Positions 6,727-14,423 of a stretch of 18,684 nucleotides of DNA are shown one piece after another; position 1 is the stretch's first letter; the number at the start of each line of letters is the position of its first letter. A program made the position numbers and the translations under genes. The stretch comes from Bacteroides sp. Lineage in GTDB: Bacteria; Bacteroidota; Bacteroidia; Bacteroidales; SM23-62. Below the pieces are notes generated by a model. That model was not told the origin of the DNA. It made no database searches and was given only the letters and a program-made list of their open reading frames with translations. The DNA lies in assembly GCA_030667765.1 (NCBI GenBank), contig DAOUVF010000011.1, positions 1 through 18,684 of the forward strand. Reading direction: 5' to 3'.

Positions 6727-7293
6727 ATGAGAAAAATAGTAATTGCCCTCGTACTGGTTCTTTCTGTTACAGGATTGAAAGCCCAGGAGAGCGAGATTCA
6801 GACTTTGTTTGGCAGTGGCACCCGGATCAGTGGATTTGGCGGCCCGATTATGAGTTTTACAAGCATAAATGGTGAATTCGCCCATATGATGGGTGGAGGT
6901 GGCGGTGTCCTGCTCGGAGATTTCTTCATTGGCGGCTACGGTGAAGGATTAACCAATTCAATTGTCGCAGGAGGTAACAGTATCAGTTTCGGCCATGGCG
7001 GATTCTGGACAGGATATTCATTTATGGCTGACAGAGCCCTGCATACCTGTTTATCCACTCAAATCGGATGGGGCAATATCTCACAGCAGGATGAAGGCTA
7101 TTACAACCTTACCAATGACAATGTTTTCGTTGTCAACCCTGCCATTGAACTGGAGATGAATTTTACCAGATTTTTCCGCCTTGGCGTTGGTGCCCATTAC
7201 CGGTTTGTGACTGGCGTAAATACCAGCACCCTTACCAATGCCGATTTTACAGGCCCAGGGGCATTCCTGAGTTTTAAATTCGGCTGGTTTTAA
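6727..7293 (+). CDS. Secreted small beta-rich protein, probably outer-membrane
   Basis: I chose ATG at 6727, giving 188 residues, because it puts a clean signal peptide at the N-terminus: MRKIVIALVLVLSVTGLKAQ, with a Bacteroidota-style cleavage after A19 or Q20. An upstream ATG at 6661 would bury this signal. The mature part is glycine-rich and alternates hydrophobic and polar residues, consistent with beta strands. It includes a GGP at the start of the barrel-like region and a glycine-dense run at about 57-73. The last residue is phenylalanine preceded by alternating aromatics (FLSFKFGWF), the usual C-terminal signature of outer-membrane beta-barrel proteins. About eight strands would fit this length. 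Function unknown. It appears to be a single-gene unit, followed by a good intrinsic terminator. Confidence 0.72.
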   Translation: MRKIVIALVLVLSVTGLKAQESEIQTLFGSGTRISGFGGPIMSFTSINGEFAHMMGGGGGVLLGDFFIGGYGEGLTNSIVAGGNSISFGHGGFWTGYSFMADRALHTCLSTQIGWGNISQQDEGYYNLTNDNVFVVNPAIELEMNFTRFFRLGVGAHYRFVTGVNTSTLTNADFTGPGAFLSFKFGWF

Positions 7294-7330
7294 AATTTTC
7301 TGTTCTCTCCATCCTATATTGTGATCTTGG

Positions 7331-7367
7331 CCGCAGCGGTATACTATTCCTACGGTGTGGTTTTTTT
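7331..7367 (+). terminator. Intrinsic terminator after the outer-membrane protein gene
   Basis: CCGCAGCGGTA (7331-7341) pairs imperfectly with TACGGTGTGG (7351-7360), with one bulge, one mismatch and a 9-base loop. Seven consecutive T bases (7361-7367) follow directly, the classic terminator form. Confidence 0.65.
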
Positions 7368-7457
7368 ACCTTAACTTCTCATTAACAACAAGCAACAAAA
7401 CTCTTTAGTAGTTTCACGGCCAGATAGAACAATATGCCAGGTTGGCGTTGATTGATA

Positions 7458-8039
7458 ATGAAAGCTTTTTTGATACTTATGCTAAGCCTCCTGACAGGTG
7501 TCATTGCCGGCCAGCATTCTATATCTACCCTTCAGGTGGGTGATATTGCGCCAGATTTCCACGGGATAGATCAAACAGACGATCTGGTTAATCTCAGGGA
7601 ATCACTTAAAAACGGACCGGTTGTGCTGATATTTTTCCGCGGTTCCTGGTGTCCCTATTGCAACAAGCATATTTCAAAATTCCAGGATTCACTTGAATAT
7701 GTGCTCGACAAGGGTGCATCAGTCATTGCAGTCTCACCGCAAATCCCCGAATACAATCATAAAACCATTAATAAAACCGGCGCTGCATTTTCTGTGATAC
7801 ATGATAAAGGATACCATATCATGGATGCCTATTATGTATCATTTACCATGGATGAAAAAACCAGAAAGCATAACCGGAGAATTGGAAAACATGTCGACAG
7901 GGCAAATGCAAATGAGGATTATATTTTGCCTGTCCCAGCTACCTTCATTATCGGTGAAGACAGGAAGATCCGTTATATCCAGTATGACCCCAACTATAAA
8001 AACAGGTCCACAGTAGCCGAAGTTTTAAGAAACCTCTGA
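7458..8039 (+). CDS. Secreted peroxiredoxin-like (AhpC/TSA) thioredoxin-fold protein
   Basis: From the ATG at 7458 (the TTG two codons earlier is unlikely) the protein has 193 residues. A signal peptide covers about residues 1-18 (hydrophobic core FLILMLSLLTGVIA). The rest is one AhpC/TSA domain: VGDIAPDF (27-34), the active-site RGSWCPYC (61-68) with Cys65 and Cys68, and a cis-proline region VPATFII near residue 159. The RGxWCPYC form is typical of the peroxiredoxin-like group in which both cysteines of a CxxC are present. It probably reduces peroxides or disulfides outside the cytoplasm. A thiol oxidoreductase role cannot be separated from a peroxidase role by sequence alone. It lies 60 bases before the GMC gene on the same strand; whether they are co-transcribed is unclear. 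Confidence 0.85.
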   Translation: MKAFLILMLSLLTGVIAGQHSISTLQVGDIAPDFHGIDQTDDLVNLRESLKNGPVVLIFFRGSWCPYCNKHISKFQDSLEYVLDKGASVIAVSPQIPEYNHKTINKTGAAFSVIHDKGYHIMDAYYVSFTMDEKTRKHNRRIGKHVDRANANEDYILPVPATFIIGEDRKIRYIQYDPNYKNRSTVAEVLRNL

Positions 8040-8099
8040 TTCCTGTCTTTGCCATTCTTTTTCTATATTTAAGCTCTCTCTCATATTTCAACCCTCCTG

Positions 8100-9641
8100 A
8101 TGGAAAAGGTGTATGATTACATCGTTGTAGGATCCGGTTTCGGAGGTAGTGTTGCCTCTCTCCGCCTGTCCGAAAAAGGTAAAAGATTTAATCCCGATGA
8201 TTTTCCAAAAAGTAACTGGAACCTCCGAAAATATCTCTGGTTGCCAAAAATTGGATTTTTCGGGATTCAAAAATTAACCTTCAGCCGTAAAGCCAGTATT
8301 CTTTCAGGGGTTGGTGTCGGAGGCGGAAGCCTGGTTTATGCCAACACTTTGTTTTATCCTCCTGATAATTTCTTTGAGCATGATTCCTGGAAGAAATATG
8401 GCAACTGGAAAAAGCTATTAAAGCCTTTTTATGATACTGCCGCATTCATGATGGGAAGAACACTATATGAAAAAATCAATCCCGAAGACAGGTATCTCAG
8501 GGAAGTGGCAAAAGATATGAATCGCTCAGATAGTTTTGAAAATGTATATGTTGGTGTTTATATGGATGACAGGGAAGAAGAGCGGGATCCCTATTTCAAT
8601 GGACAGGGTCCTCTAAGAAAGCCCTGCATTGAATGTGCAGGCTGCATGGTAGGCTGCCGGGAAAATGCAAAAAATTCCCTGGATAAAAATTATCTTTATT
8701 TCGCAGAAAAATACGGCACAGAGATCCTTGCAGAAACAAGGGTAGTCAGGATTGAATGCAAGCGCACAGAATACATTGTTTATACCAGATCATCGACCAG
8801 GTTGTTCAGCCGAAAGGCCCGTAAATTCAGGTGTAAAGGATTGATCCTGGCCGGGGGATCCCTCGGTACACTCGAACTGCTTCTGAAACAGAAATATAAA
8901 TACAAAACACTGGTCGGTCTGTCAGATACCCTGGGATCCTCGCTGCTTACCAATTCAGAAACACTTTCTGCGGTTTCCAGTATCCCGGAAAAAACCAATA
9001 ATGGCCTGGCCATTACAAGTGTTTTCAATCCCGACGAGAATACCCATGTCGAAGTAGTCAAATACCCGGATGGATCAAACGCCTTAAAATGGTTTTTTGC
9101 CCTGTCTTCCCCGGGTAATGTTTCTAATTTTAAAAGAACTCTCCGGATGATTTACATCTCATTCAGAAATCCCCGGAAATTTCTGAAAGTCATTTTCAAA
9201 TTTAAATGGTCTACCAACCTGGTTATATTCCTGGTTATGCAGCATATTGAAAATTCAATGCGCATGATCTGGAAGCCAGGAATATGGGGAGGGAGAATAA
9301 TCCTCGATAATTCAGTCTATAAAAGAGTGCCGGCCTATATTGGCATTGGTCAGCAAGTAATGGAAGAATATGCCAGAAAGGCAAATGGAATTGCTCAGAA
9401 TATTATTCTTGAAGTTATGTTTGACCGTCCGACTACCGCCCATATCCTGGGTGGTTGTCCCATGTCAGAAAGCATCTCGGATGGGGTTATAAATCCTGAT
9501 CTGTCCGTACATGGATACCCTGGCATCCATATTGTGGACGGATCCGTCATCCAGGGCAATATCGGGGTAAACCCAAGCTTAAGCATCCTGGCCATGGCGG
9601 AATATGCCATGAGTAAGATCCCGGGAAAGAAAGACAAATGA
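8100..9641 (+). CDS. GMC-family FAD oxidoreductase with an apparent nine-residue deletion
   Basis: This 513-residue protein of the BetA/cholesterol-oxidase-like GMC group oxidises an alcohol or sterol-type substrate using FAD. The dinucleotide motif GSGFGGS is at 11-17 and a second FAD-contact segment GVGVGGGSLVYAN lies at about 70-82. A four-cysteine set at 176, 179, 182 and 186 (CIECAGCMVGC) typifies one subgroup and may bind a metal cluster. C-terminal catalytic His448 (AHILGGC) and Asn491 (GVNPS) are present. Oddity: after LSEKG (23-27) the sequence runs straight into KRF. Relatives as I recall them have about nine more residues there, of the form 'Y-x-V-x-V-x-E-K-G'. That missing piece is the second Rossmann strand with the acidic residue that holds the FAD ribose. 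The reading frame is otherwise intact. It is the first gene of a tight set with the CBM9-SGNH lipoprotein (4-base gap) and an aldehyde dehydrogenase. Confidence 0.88.
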   Translation: MEKVYDYIVVGSGFGGSVASLRLSEKGKRFNPDDFPKSNWNLRKYLWLPKIGFFGIQKLTFSRKASILSGVGVGGGSLVYANTLFYPPDNFFEHDSWKKYGNWKKLLKPFYDTAAFMMGRTLYEKINPEDRYLREVAKDMNRSDSFENVYVGVYMDDREEERDPYFNGQGPLRKPCIECAGCMVGCRENAKNSLDKNYLYFAEKYGTEILAETRVVRIECKRTEYIVYTRSSTRLFSRKARKFRCKGLILAGGSLGTLELLLKQKYKYKTLVGLSDTLGSSLLTNSETLSAVSSIPEKTNNGLAITSVFNPDENTHVEVVKYPDGSNALKWFFALSSPGNVSNFKRTLRMIYISFRNPRKFLKVIFKFKWSTNLVIFLVMQHIENSMRMIWKPGIWGGRIILDNSVYKRVPAYIGIGQQVMEEYARKANGIAQNIILEVMFDRPTTAHILGGCPMSESISDGVINPDLSVHGYPGIHIVDGSVIQGNIGVNPSLSILAMAEYAMSKIPGKKDK

Positions 9642-9645
9642 AGAT

Positions 9646-11253
9646 ATGATGCACCATTATCGCAAGAATATATTAAGGTTGATCCTGTTGCATATGTTTT
9701 CAATAACTTCAATCGGCTGTGTAACCGGACCGGAATACAAGCTTGATCTTCCGCCTGATATTGCCCGGAGTATCCCTTATCTTCCGGGCCTTGTTGTTGA
9801 TGGGATGTCGGGGGACTGGAACCCTGACTATGTTCCGCTGAGAATCCTTTCTGATGTTTGTGGGAATATCCCGGACACAAATGATTTTCAGGCTTCATTC
9901 AGGATGGCCTGGAGCGAAAAAGGAATATTTCTACTGGCAGAAATCAAGGATGACAGTTTGTATGAGGACCCGGATCATTTTTGGAATGGGGATGGACTCG
10001 AATTATTCCTGAGTCAGGGCAGGGGTTCCCCGGATATTCTGCAGGTCTCTGTCAGGCCGGGATTTGACCTTCCCGACTCCATGGCAGCATTCAATGCTTA
10101 TGATCATCTCAGATCGTTATCAATAAACACATCCGAAACTTCTATTGTATTTTACAGCAGGAAAACCAGCCTGGGTTACATGCTGGAGGGGATGGTTCCT
10201 TTTGAGATGATCAGCATTGATCCTCACCAGGACCTGGTAATGGCCATACAACTCTACCTGAATGATGCCGACCGGGAGGACGACCCGGATAATTTCAGCC
10301 TGCCATGGTATTCGGTGAGGGAATCTTACCGGAATCCTTATGCATTTCACAGTGTTACGCTTACGGCTGACCGGTATCCTGAAATGTCACCAGAGCTCAG
10401 GGCCTGCATCATCGATGAAAAAACAGTTCGACTTAAGGTCATCAGTGACCGGACTTATAACGGTCAGATATTCCACATTCTTTCCGGATCCTTCAAACAC
10501 CGATTTAAGAACACGCCAATAAAGGAATGGACCCTGCAGGTGGATAAAATTTCTACAGGCGGCGGATCATTTGTGGGACTGCTACTCGAAGATCAAGCCC
10601 TGGATGTGTTAGACCTTGGGATGGCACAACATATTTATGAAAAAACAGAACCTCCCGAATGGTATGAAAACGAGATCAGGATTTTTGAGATAATGGACAG
10701 ATATGATCCACCCCCTGACAGCGCTGTCCTTTTTACAGGAAGCTCCACGATCCGCCGCTGGTACAACCTTGCTGAGGATATGTATCCACAGATCGTAATT
10801 AACCGGGGATTTGGAGGGTCCGTTATGAAAGAATTAAACCAGAATATTGATAGAATTGTTTTCCCCTACAATCCATCCAGGATTTTTATCTACGAAGGAG
10901 ATAATGATATTACAAGGGGTACAAAACCTTCGGCATTCCTGGAAGAGTGCAAAGCATTCATCAGCCAATGTCAGCAACGCTTACCTGGTACTGAAATCAT
11001 CTTCCTCTCCATTAAACCCAGTCCATCAAGAATGAGGCACTGGAAACAGATGGACAGGGCCAATCAGATGCTTGAAGACCTTTGCAGGATACAAAAGAAT
11101 GTCATTTTTATTGATATCTCAACACCCATGTTTATGAAACCGGGAATCCTGAAAAATGATATCTATGCCGAAGACGGGGTACATCTGAACGATAAGGGTT
11201 ATTCCCTGCTCAGAAATGTAATCATGAAGAATTTTATTAAATTATCGAATTAG
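9646..11253 (+). CDS. Lipoprotein with CBM9-like domain and SGNH/GDSL hydrolase domain
   Basis: This 535-residue protein begins with a lipoprotein-type signal ending at Cys25 (ITSIGC). Residues about 48-240 form a CBM9-like (DOMON-type) domain: a VDG-x3-DW opening (51-58), 'FRMAWSEKGIFLLAEIKDDSLYED', HFWNGDGLELFL, and an 'L-x-W...Y-x-NPYAFHSVTL' end. Residues about 240-345 are beta-rich and unrecognised. Residues 360-535 are an SGNH hydrolase: block I FTGSST with nucleophile Ser367, block II Gly at 388-391 (RGFGG), block III GDND (418-421), and block V DGVH with Asp510 and His513. Such hydrolases cleave esters, often acetyl groups on sugars or lipids, and CBM9 domains bind glycans. The product is probably anchored to a membrane. 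The gene starts 4 bases after the GMC stop and ends 8 bases before the aldehyde dehydrogenase, so all three are likely one transcript. The substrate is unknown. Confidence 0.82.
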   Translation: MMHHYRKNILRLILLHMFSITSIGCVTGPEYKLDLPPDIARSIPYLPGLVVDGMSGDWNPDYVPLRILSDVCGNIPDTNDFQASFRMAWSEKGIFLLAEIKDDSLYEDPDHFWNGDGLELFLSQGRGSPDILQVSVRPGFDLPDSMAAFNAYDHLRSLSINTSETSIVFYSRKTSLGYMLEGMVPFEMISIDPHQDLVMAIQLYLNDADREDDPDNFSLPWYSVRESYRNPYAFHSVTLTADRYPEMSPELRACIIDEKTVRLKVISDRTYNGQIFHILSGSFKHRFKNTPIKEWTLQVDKISTGGGSFVGLLLEDQALDVLDLGMAQHIYEKTEPPEWYENEIRIFEIMDRYDPPPDSAVLFTGSSTIRRWYNLAEDMYPQIVINRGFGGSVMKELNQNIDRIVFPYNPSRIFIYEGDNDITRGTKPSAFLEECKAFISQCQQRLPGTEIIFLSIKPSPSRMRHWKQMDRANQMLEDLCRIQKNVIFIDISTPMFMKPGILKNDIYAEDGVHLNDKGYSLLRNVIMKNFIKLSN

Positions 11254-11261
11254 ATTAAATT

Positions 11262-12638
11262 ATGGATCGTATTGAAATTCAAAATATTATAGAGAGACAG
11301 AAACACTTCTTTGAATCCGGTATTACCCTGGATGTCAATTTCCGGCTGAATGCTTTAAAGAAGTTAAGGGCCATGATTATCAAGCATGAAACAGATATTT
11401 ACAAAGCATTAAGGGCGGATTTTAACAAACCGGAATTTGAAACCTATGGCAGTGAGAACGGGCTGGTGTTGCAGGACATCGGGATCATGATCAGAAACCT
11501 GAAGAAATGGGCTCGTCCCCAACGCGTATACACTCCTATGTTACACTGGCCTGCCAGGAGCTATTATTTTCAGGAACCTTTTGGAAGGGTGCTAATAATC
11601 TCCCCCTGGAATTATCCTTTCCAGCTGCTCTTCATGCCACTGGTTGGTGCTGTGGCTGCCGGTAACTGTGTCCTTGCCAAGCCATCACGGCACGCAAAGA
11701 ATACTTATGAACTGATGACCCGCATGATCTCTGACCATTTTGATCCGGATCATATCTCCATCATTGAAGGGGGTAAGGAGGTCAACCAGCTTCTGCTGGA
11801 GGAACAATTTGACTATATCTTTTTCACAGGTAGTACAGAGGTCGGGAAAAAGGTCATGCAATCTGCCGCCAGGCACCTTACCCCTGTATCCCTTGAACTG
11901 GGTGGAAAATCACCCGTTATCGTAGAACCTGAGACCAATCCCCGGCTGGTAGCCAAAAGAATTCTCTGGGGTAAACTTCTGAACGCCGGACAATCATGCG
12001 TTGCCCCCGATTATATGTTTGTCCATGAAGATATCAAAGAAGCACTTCTCACAGGTATGAAGGATTACCTGAAATCTTTTTACCAGGACGACATCAAAGG
12101 TAGCCCTGATTTTGCCAGAATCATCAATCAATCCAATGCGGAAAGGTTGGCAGGATACCTGGAGGGACAAAAAATCCTGTTGGGAGGAGATACCGATCTC
12201 GAAGAAAGGTATATTGAGCCTGCCATTGTTGAGGTAGAGGACATGGACAATATCCTATTAAAGGAGGAAATCTTCGGCCCTATCCTGCCATTGATCACAT
12301 ACCGGTCTCTCGATGATGTCATAAATTATATCAAAAGCAAACCCAGGCCTCTTTGTTTATATATTTTCAGTAAGTCGAAGAAAACCCAGCGTTTGATCAT
12401 TGACCGCACCATGTCCGGTTCCGGAGGCATAAATGATACAGTGGTGCATTTCGTTAACACTTATCTGCCTTTTGGCGGGATAGGTTTGAGCGGTATGGGG
12501 AGGTACCATGGGAAATACAGTTTTGAAACCTTTTCCTATAAAAGGTCATTTCTTGACAAGGCAAACTGGGTGGATTTTCCCTTAAGATACCCTCCTTATA
12601 AGGGAAAACAAGGGCTTGCCAAAATCTTTCTAAAATAA
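11262..12638 (+). CDS. Class 3 (fatty/aromatic) aldehyde dehydrogenase
   Basis: This 458-residue NAD(P)-dependent aldehyde dehydrogenase has the short length and C-terminal layout of the ALDH3 group (fatty aldehyde and coniferyl aldehyde types, about 450-500 residues). It oxidises an aldehyde to the acid. Motifs visible: SPWNYP near 113-118 with the oxyanion Asn, the nucleotide-binding FTGSTEVGK, the general-base Glu212 in LELGGKSP, and catalytic Cys246 in NAGQSCVAPDY. EEIFGPILP comes further on, followed by the C-terminal 'N-D-T-V-V-H...LPFGGIGLSGMGRYHG' region typical of ALDH3. It is the last gene of the GMC-lipoprotein-ALDH set. The GMC enzyme would supply the aldehyde, giving alcohol-to-acid oxidation, possibly of long-chain or lipid-derived alcohols. 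Its stop codon abuts the stop of the convergent nuclease gene. Confidence 0.92.
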   Translation: MDRIEIQNIIERQKHFFESGITLDVNFRLNALKKLRAMIIKHETDIYKALRADFNKPEFETYGSENGLVLQDIGIMIRNLKKWARPQRVYTPMLHWPARSYYFQEPFGRVLIISPWNYPFQLLFMPLVGAVAAGNCVLAKPSRHAKNTYELMTRMISDHFDPDHISIIEGGKEVNQLLLEEQFDYIFFTGSTEVGKKVMQSAARHLTPVSLELGGKSPVIVEPETNPRLVAKRILWGKLLNAGQSCVAPDYMFVHEDIKEALLTGMKDYLKSFYQDDIKGSPDFARIINQSNAERLAGYLEGQKILLGGDTDLEERYIEPAIVEVEDMDNILLKEEIFGPILPLITYRSLDDVINYIKSKPRPLCLYIFSKSKKTQRLIIDRTMSGSGGINDTVVHFVNTYLPFGGIGLSGMGRYHGKYSFETFSYKRSFLDKANWVDFPLRYPPYKGKQGLAKIFLK

Positions 12639-13406
12639 TCATATGTCCAGGTACACCCAAACCGGACAATGGTCGGAATGTGCCGCATCGTTCATGATGC
12701 CCGCATCTTTTATGCGGGCTGCCAGTGATTCGGTGACCATATGATAATCCAGCCGCCATCCAAGGTTTTTCGACCTGGCGTTTGAACGAAAACTCCACCA
12801 GCTGTATTTAACAGTGTCCGGGTTCATATGCCTGAATGTATCCACAAAACCACTCTCCAGGAATTGATCAATCCATGCCCTTTCCTCAGGAAGAAACCCG
12901 GAAGTTTTTTTATTACTGACCGGGTTGTGTATATCAATCTCCCTGTGTGCTATATTAAAATCCCCGCAGACCAAAAGATTGGGTTTATCTTTCCTGAGAT
13001 TAGTCAGAAAACTGAGAAAGTCATCAAGGAATTGCATCTTGAAATCCTGCCTGACATCCCCGGTGGTGCCGGATGGAATGTAGACATTGAGAAAAGAAAT
13101 ATCACCAAAATCGAACCGGATAACCCTTCCCTCTGAATCATAATCTGAGGCATTCATGCCAATTACGACATTGTCAGGTTCCCGATCTGCAAGTATCAGA
13201 ACCCCGGAATAACCCTTTTTTTCAGCTGAATGCCAGTAATCAATATACCCCAGTTTTCTAAAGGGGTCCAGGTCGACCTGATCGGGCTGTGCTTTTGTTT
13301 CCTGTATGCACAGCATCCCTGGTCTTACTTTTTTCATCCAGTCCAGCAGGCCTTTGTTTATGGCAGCACGAATGCCATTTACGTTATAGGATATGATCTT
13401 TTGCAT
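12639..13406 (-). CDS. xth: Exodeoxyribonuclease III / AP endonuclease
   Basis: This 255-residue enzyme of the ExoIII/APE1 family cleaves DNA at abasic sites and removes 3' blocks during base-excision repair in the cytoplasm. All active-site motifs are present: Asn8-Asn10 in SYNVNG, metal-binding Glu36 in QETK, Tyr109 in NVYIPSG, Asp149 and Asn151 in GDFN, Asp220 in WRLDY, and the Asp245-His246 pair in HSDHCP. The length is normal for bacterial ExoA-type enzymes. On the minus strand, TATATTTA (13412-13419) lies about 5 bases before the ATG and is a weak -7 candidate. It is divergent from rsgA with 35 bases between the start codons and convergent with the aldehyde dehydrogenase with no gap. 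Confidence 0.95.
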   Translation of the reverse strand: MQKIISYNVNGIRAAINKGLLDWMKKVRPGMLCIQETKAQPDQVDLDPFRKLGYIDYWHSAEKKGYSGVLILADREPDNVVIGMNASDYDSEGRVIRFDFGDISFLNVYIPSGTTGDVRQDFKMQFLDDFLSFLTNLRKDKPNLLVCGDFNIAHREIDIHNPVSNKKTSGFLPEERAWIDQFLESGFVDTFRHMNPDTVKYSWWSFRSNARSKNLGWRLDYHMVTESLAARIKDAGIMNDAAHSDHCPVWVYLDI

Positions 13407-13429
13407 GGTTATAAATATAACTACTTTTG
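13400..13429 (+). promoter_or_regulatory. rsgA promoter (-33 TTTG, -7 TACTTTTG)
   Basis: TTTG at 13400-13403 and TACTTTTG at 13422-13429, separated by 18 bases, match the Bacteroidota -33/-7 pattern well. The -33 element lies within the first codons of the divergent xth gene and touches its start codon. The expected transcription start is about 5-10 bases before the rsgA ATG at 13442, giving a very short leader. Confidence 0.65.
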
Positions 13430-13441
13430 TATACTTTGTAT

Positions 13442-14377
13442 ATGGAAGGAGAAGGAAGGGTTATTAAATCAACCGGTAGTTCATACCTGGTCAATTCGCC
13501 AGAAGCCGGATTGAACGAATGTATTATCAGTGGCAAATACCGGCTGGAAGGGCTCAGAAGCACAAACCCGGTTGTCGTAGGTGATTTGGTGAGGTTTTCC
13601 ATCCGGGAAGGTGAAAAACTAGGCCGGATCAGTGATGTCCTTCCAAGAAAAAACTATATCATCCGGAAATCTACCAAACTATCAAAATCTCACCAGATCA
13701 TTGCTGCCAATATCGACCAGTTAATCCTGATGATCACTGTGATCAACCCTGTTACACATGCCGAATTCATTGACCGCTACCTGGTCACATCCGAGGCATA
13801 CAATATACCTGCGATCCTTTTGATTAATAAAATCGATTTGTATGGCAAAGCTGAAAAAATGACTCTTGACGAGTGGCGAAAAATCTATGAAAAAATTGGT
13901 TATGGCTGCATTGAGTGTTCGCTTGAGACAATGGTAAACCTTGATCAGATCAAATCTGCACTGAAAGAAAAGGTAACTCTGCTGGCAGGCAATTCGGGTG
14001 TAGGAAAATCTACATTGATCAATATCATTGAACCATCCCTGAATTTAAAAACCCGGGAGATATCCCAGAGTCATAAGTCAGGAAAACATACCACGACCTT
14101 TGCCGAAATGTTTGAACTGGGCATCGGGGGTTTCATCATTGACACTCCTGGAATCAAAGGATTTGGAATAACAGATATGGAAGATGAGCCCCTTTATCAT
14201 TATTTTCCGGAATTTTTCAAGGTTTCAGCTGGATGCAAATATCATAACTGTATTCATGTGAACGAACCAGAATGTGCTGTCATACAGTCTATTGAGTCTG
14301 GCAAAATCAGTTTGTCCCGATATAAAAGCTACCTGAACCTATTGGAGGAACAGCAGGACAGTTCTAAATACAGGTAA
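13442..14377 (+). CDS. rsgA: Ribosome small-subunit biogenesis GTPase RsgA
   Basis: RsgA is a circularly permuted GTPase that checks late maturation of the 30S subunit. From the ATG at 13442 the protein has 311 residues; a TTG five codons upstream lies inside the promoter and is rejected. The N-terminal OB-fold covers about residues 1-70. The GTPase motifs come in permuted order: G4 NKID at 129-132, G1 GNSGVGKST at 183-191, the G2 threonine-rich loop GKHTTT near 213-218, and G3 DTPG at 234-237. The C-terminal zinc knuckle is complete: Cys265, Cys270, His272, Cys278. Every diagnostic element is present and the length is normal. It is transcribed divergently from xth. The kinase gene downstream has its own promoter-like sequence. 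Confidence 0.96.
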   Translation: MEGEGRVIKSTGSSYLVNSPEAGLNECIISGKYRLEGLRSTNPVVVGDLVRFSIREGEKLGRISDVLPRKNYIIRKSTKLSKSHQIIAANIDQLILMITVINPVTHAEFIDRYLVTSEAYNIPAILLINKIDLYGKAEKMTLDEWRKIYEKIGYGCIECSLETMVNLDQIKSALKEKVTLLAGNSGVGKSTLINIIEPSLNLKTREISQSHKSGKHTTTFAEMFELGIGGFIIDTPGIKGFGITDMEDEPLYHYFPEFFKVSAGCKYHNCIHVNEPECAVIQSIESGKISLSRYKSYLNLLEEQQDSSKYR

Positions 14378-14385
14378 TAACTTCT

Positions 14386-14417
14386 TTTGTGTAATAATGA
14401 TGAATATGTTAATTTTC
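14386..14417 (+). promoter_or_regulatory. Possible promoter of the hybrid kinase gene
   Basis: TTTG at 14386-14389 and TAATTTTC at 14410-14417 (one mismatch to TAnnTTTG) are separated by 20 bases, in the 46-base gap after rsgA. The -7 element ends 6 bases before the kinase ATG, so the mRNA would be leaderless or nearly so. Confidence 0.4.
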
Positions 14418-14423
14418 AGATGA

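Noticed and set aside
6880..6960. Glycine-coding GGT/GGC-rich run in the outer-membrane protein as a phase-variable repeat
   Set aside because: The codons are mixed and no repeat unit is kept at the DNA level long enough for slippage.
8100..9641. Calling the GMC oxidoreductase a pseudogene
   Set aside because: The frame is open over its full length and all other motifs are kept. One suspected small in-frame loss is not enough without comparison or reads.
12828..13136. Plus-strand reading frame opposite xth
   Set aside because: It is the antisense shadow of a gene with complete ExoIII active-site motifs; its translation shows no family features.
13427..13441. TTG start of rsgA inside the promoter
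   Set aside because: It would place the start codon within the -7 element; ATG at 13442 gives the usual RsgA N-terminus.
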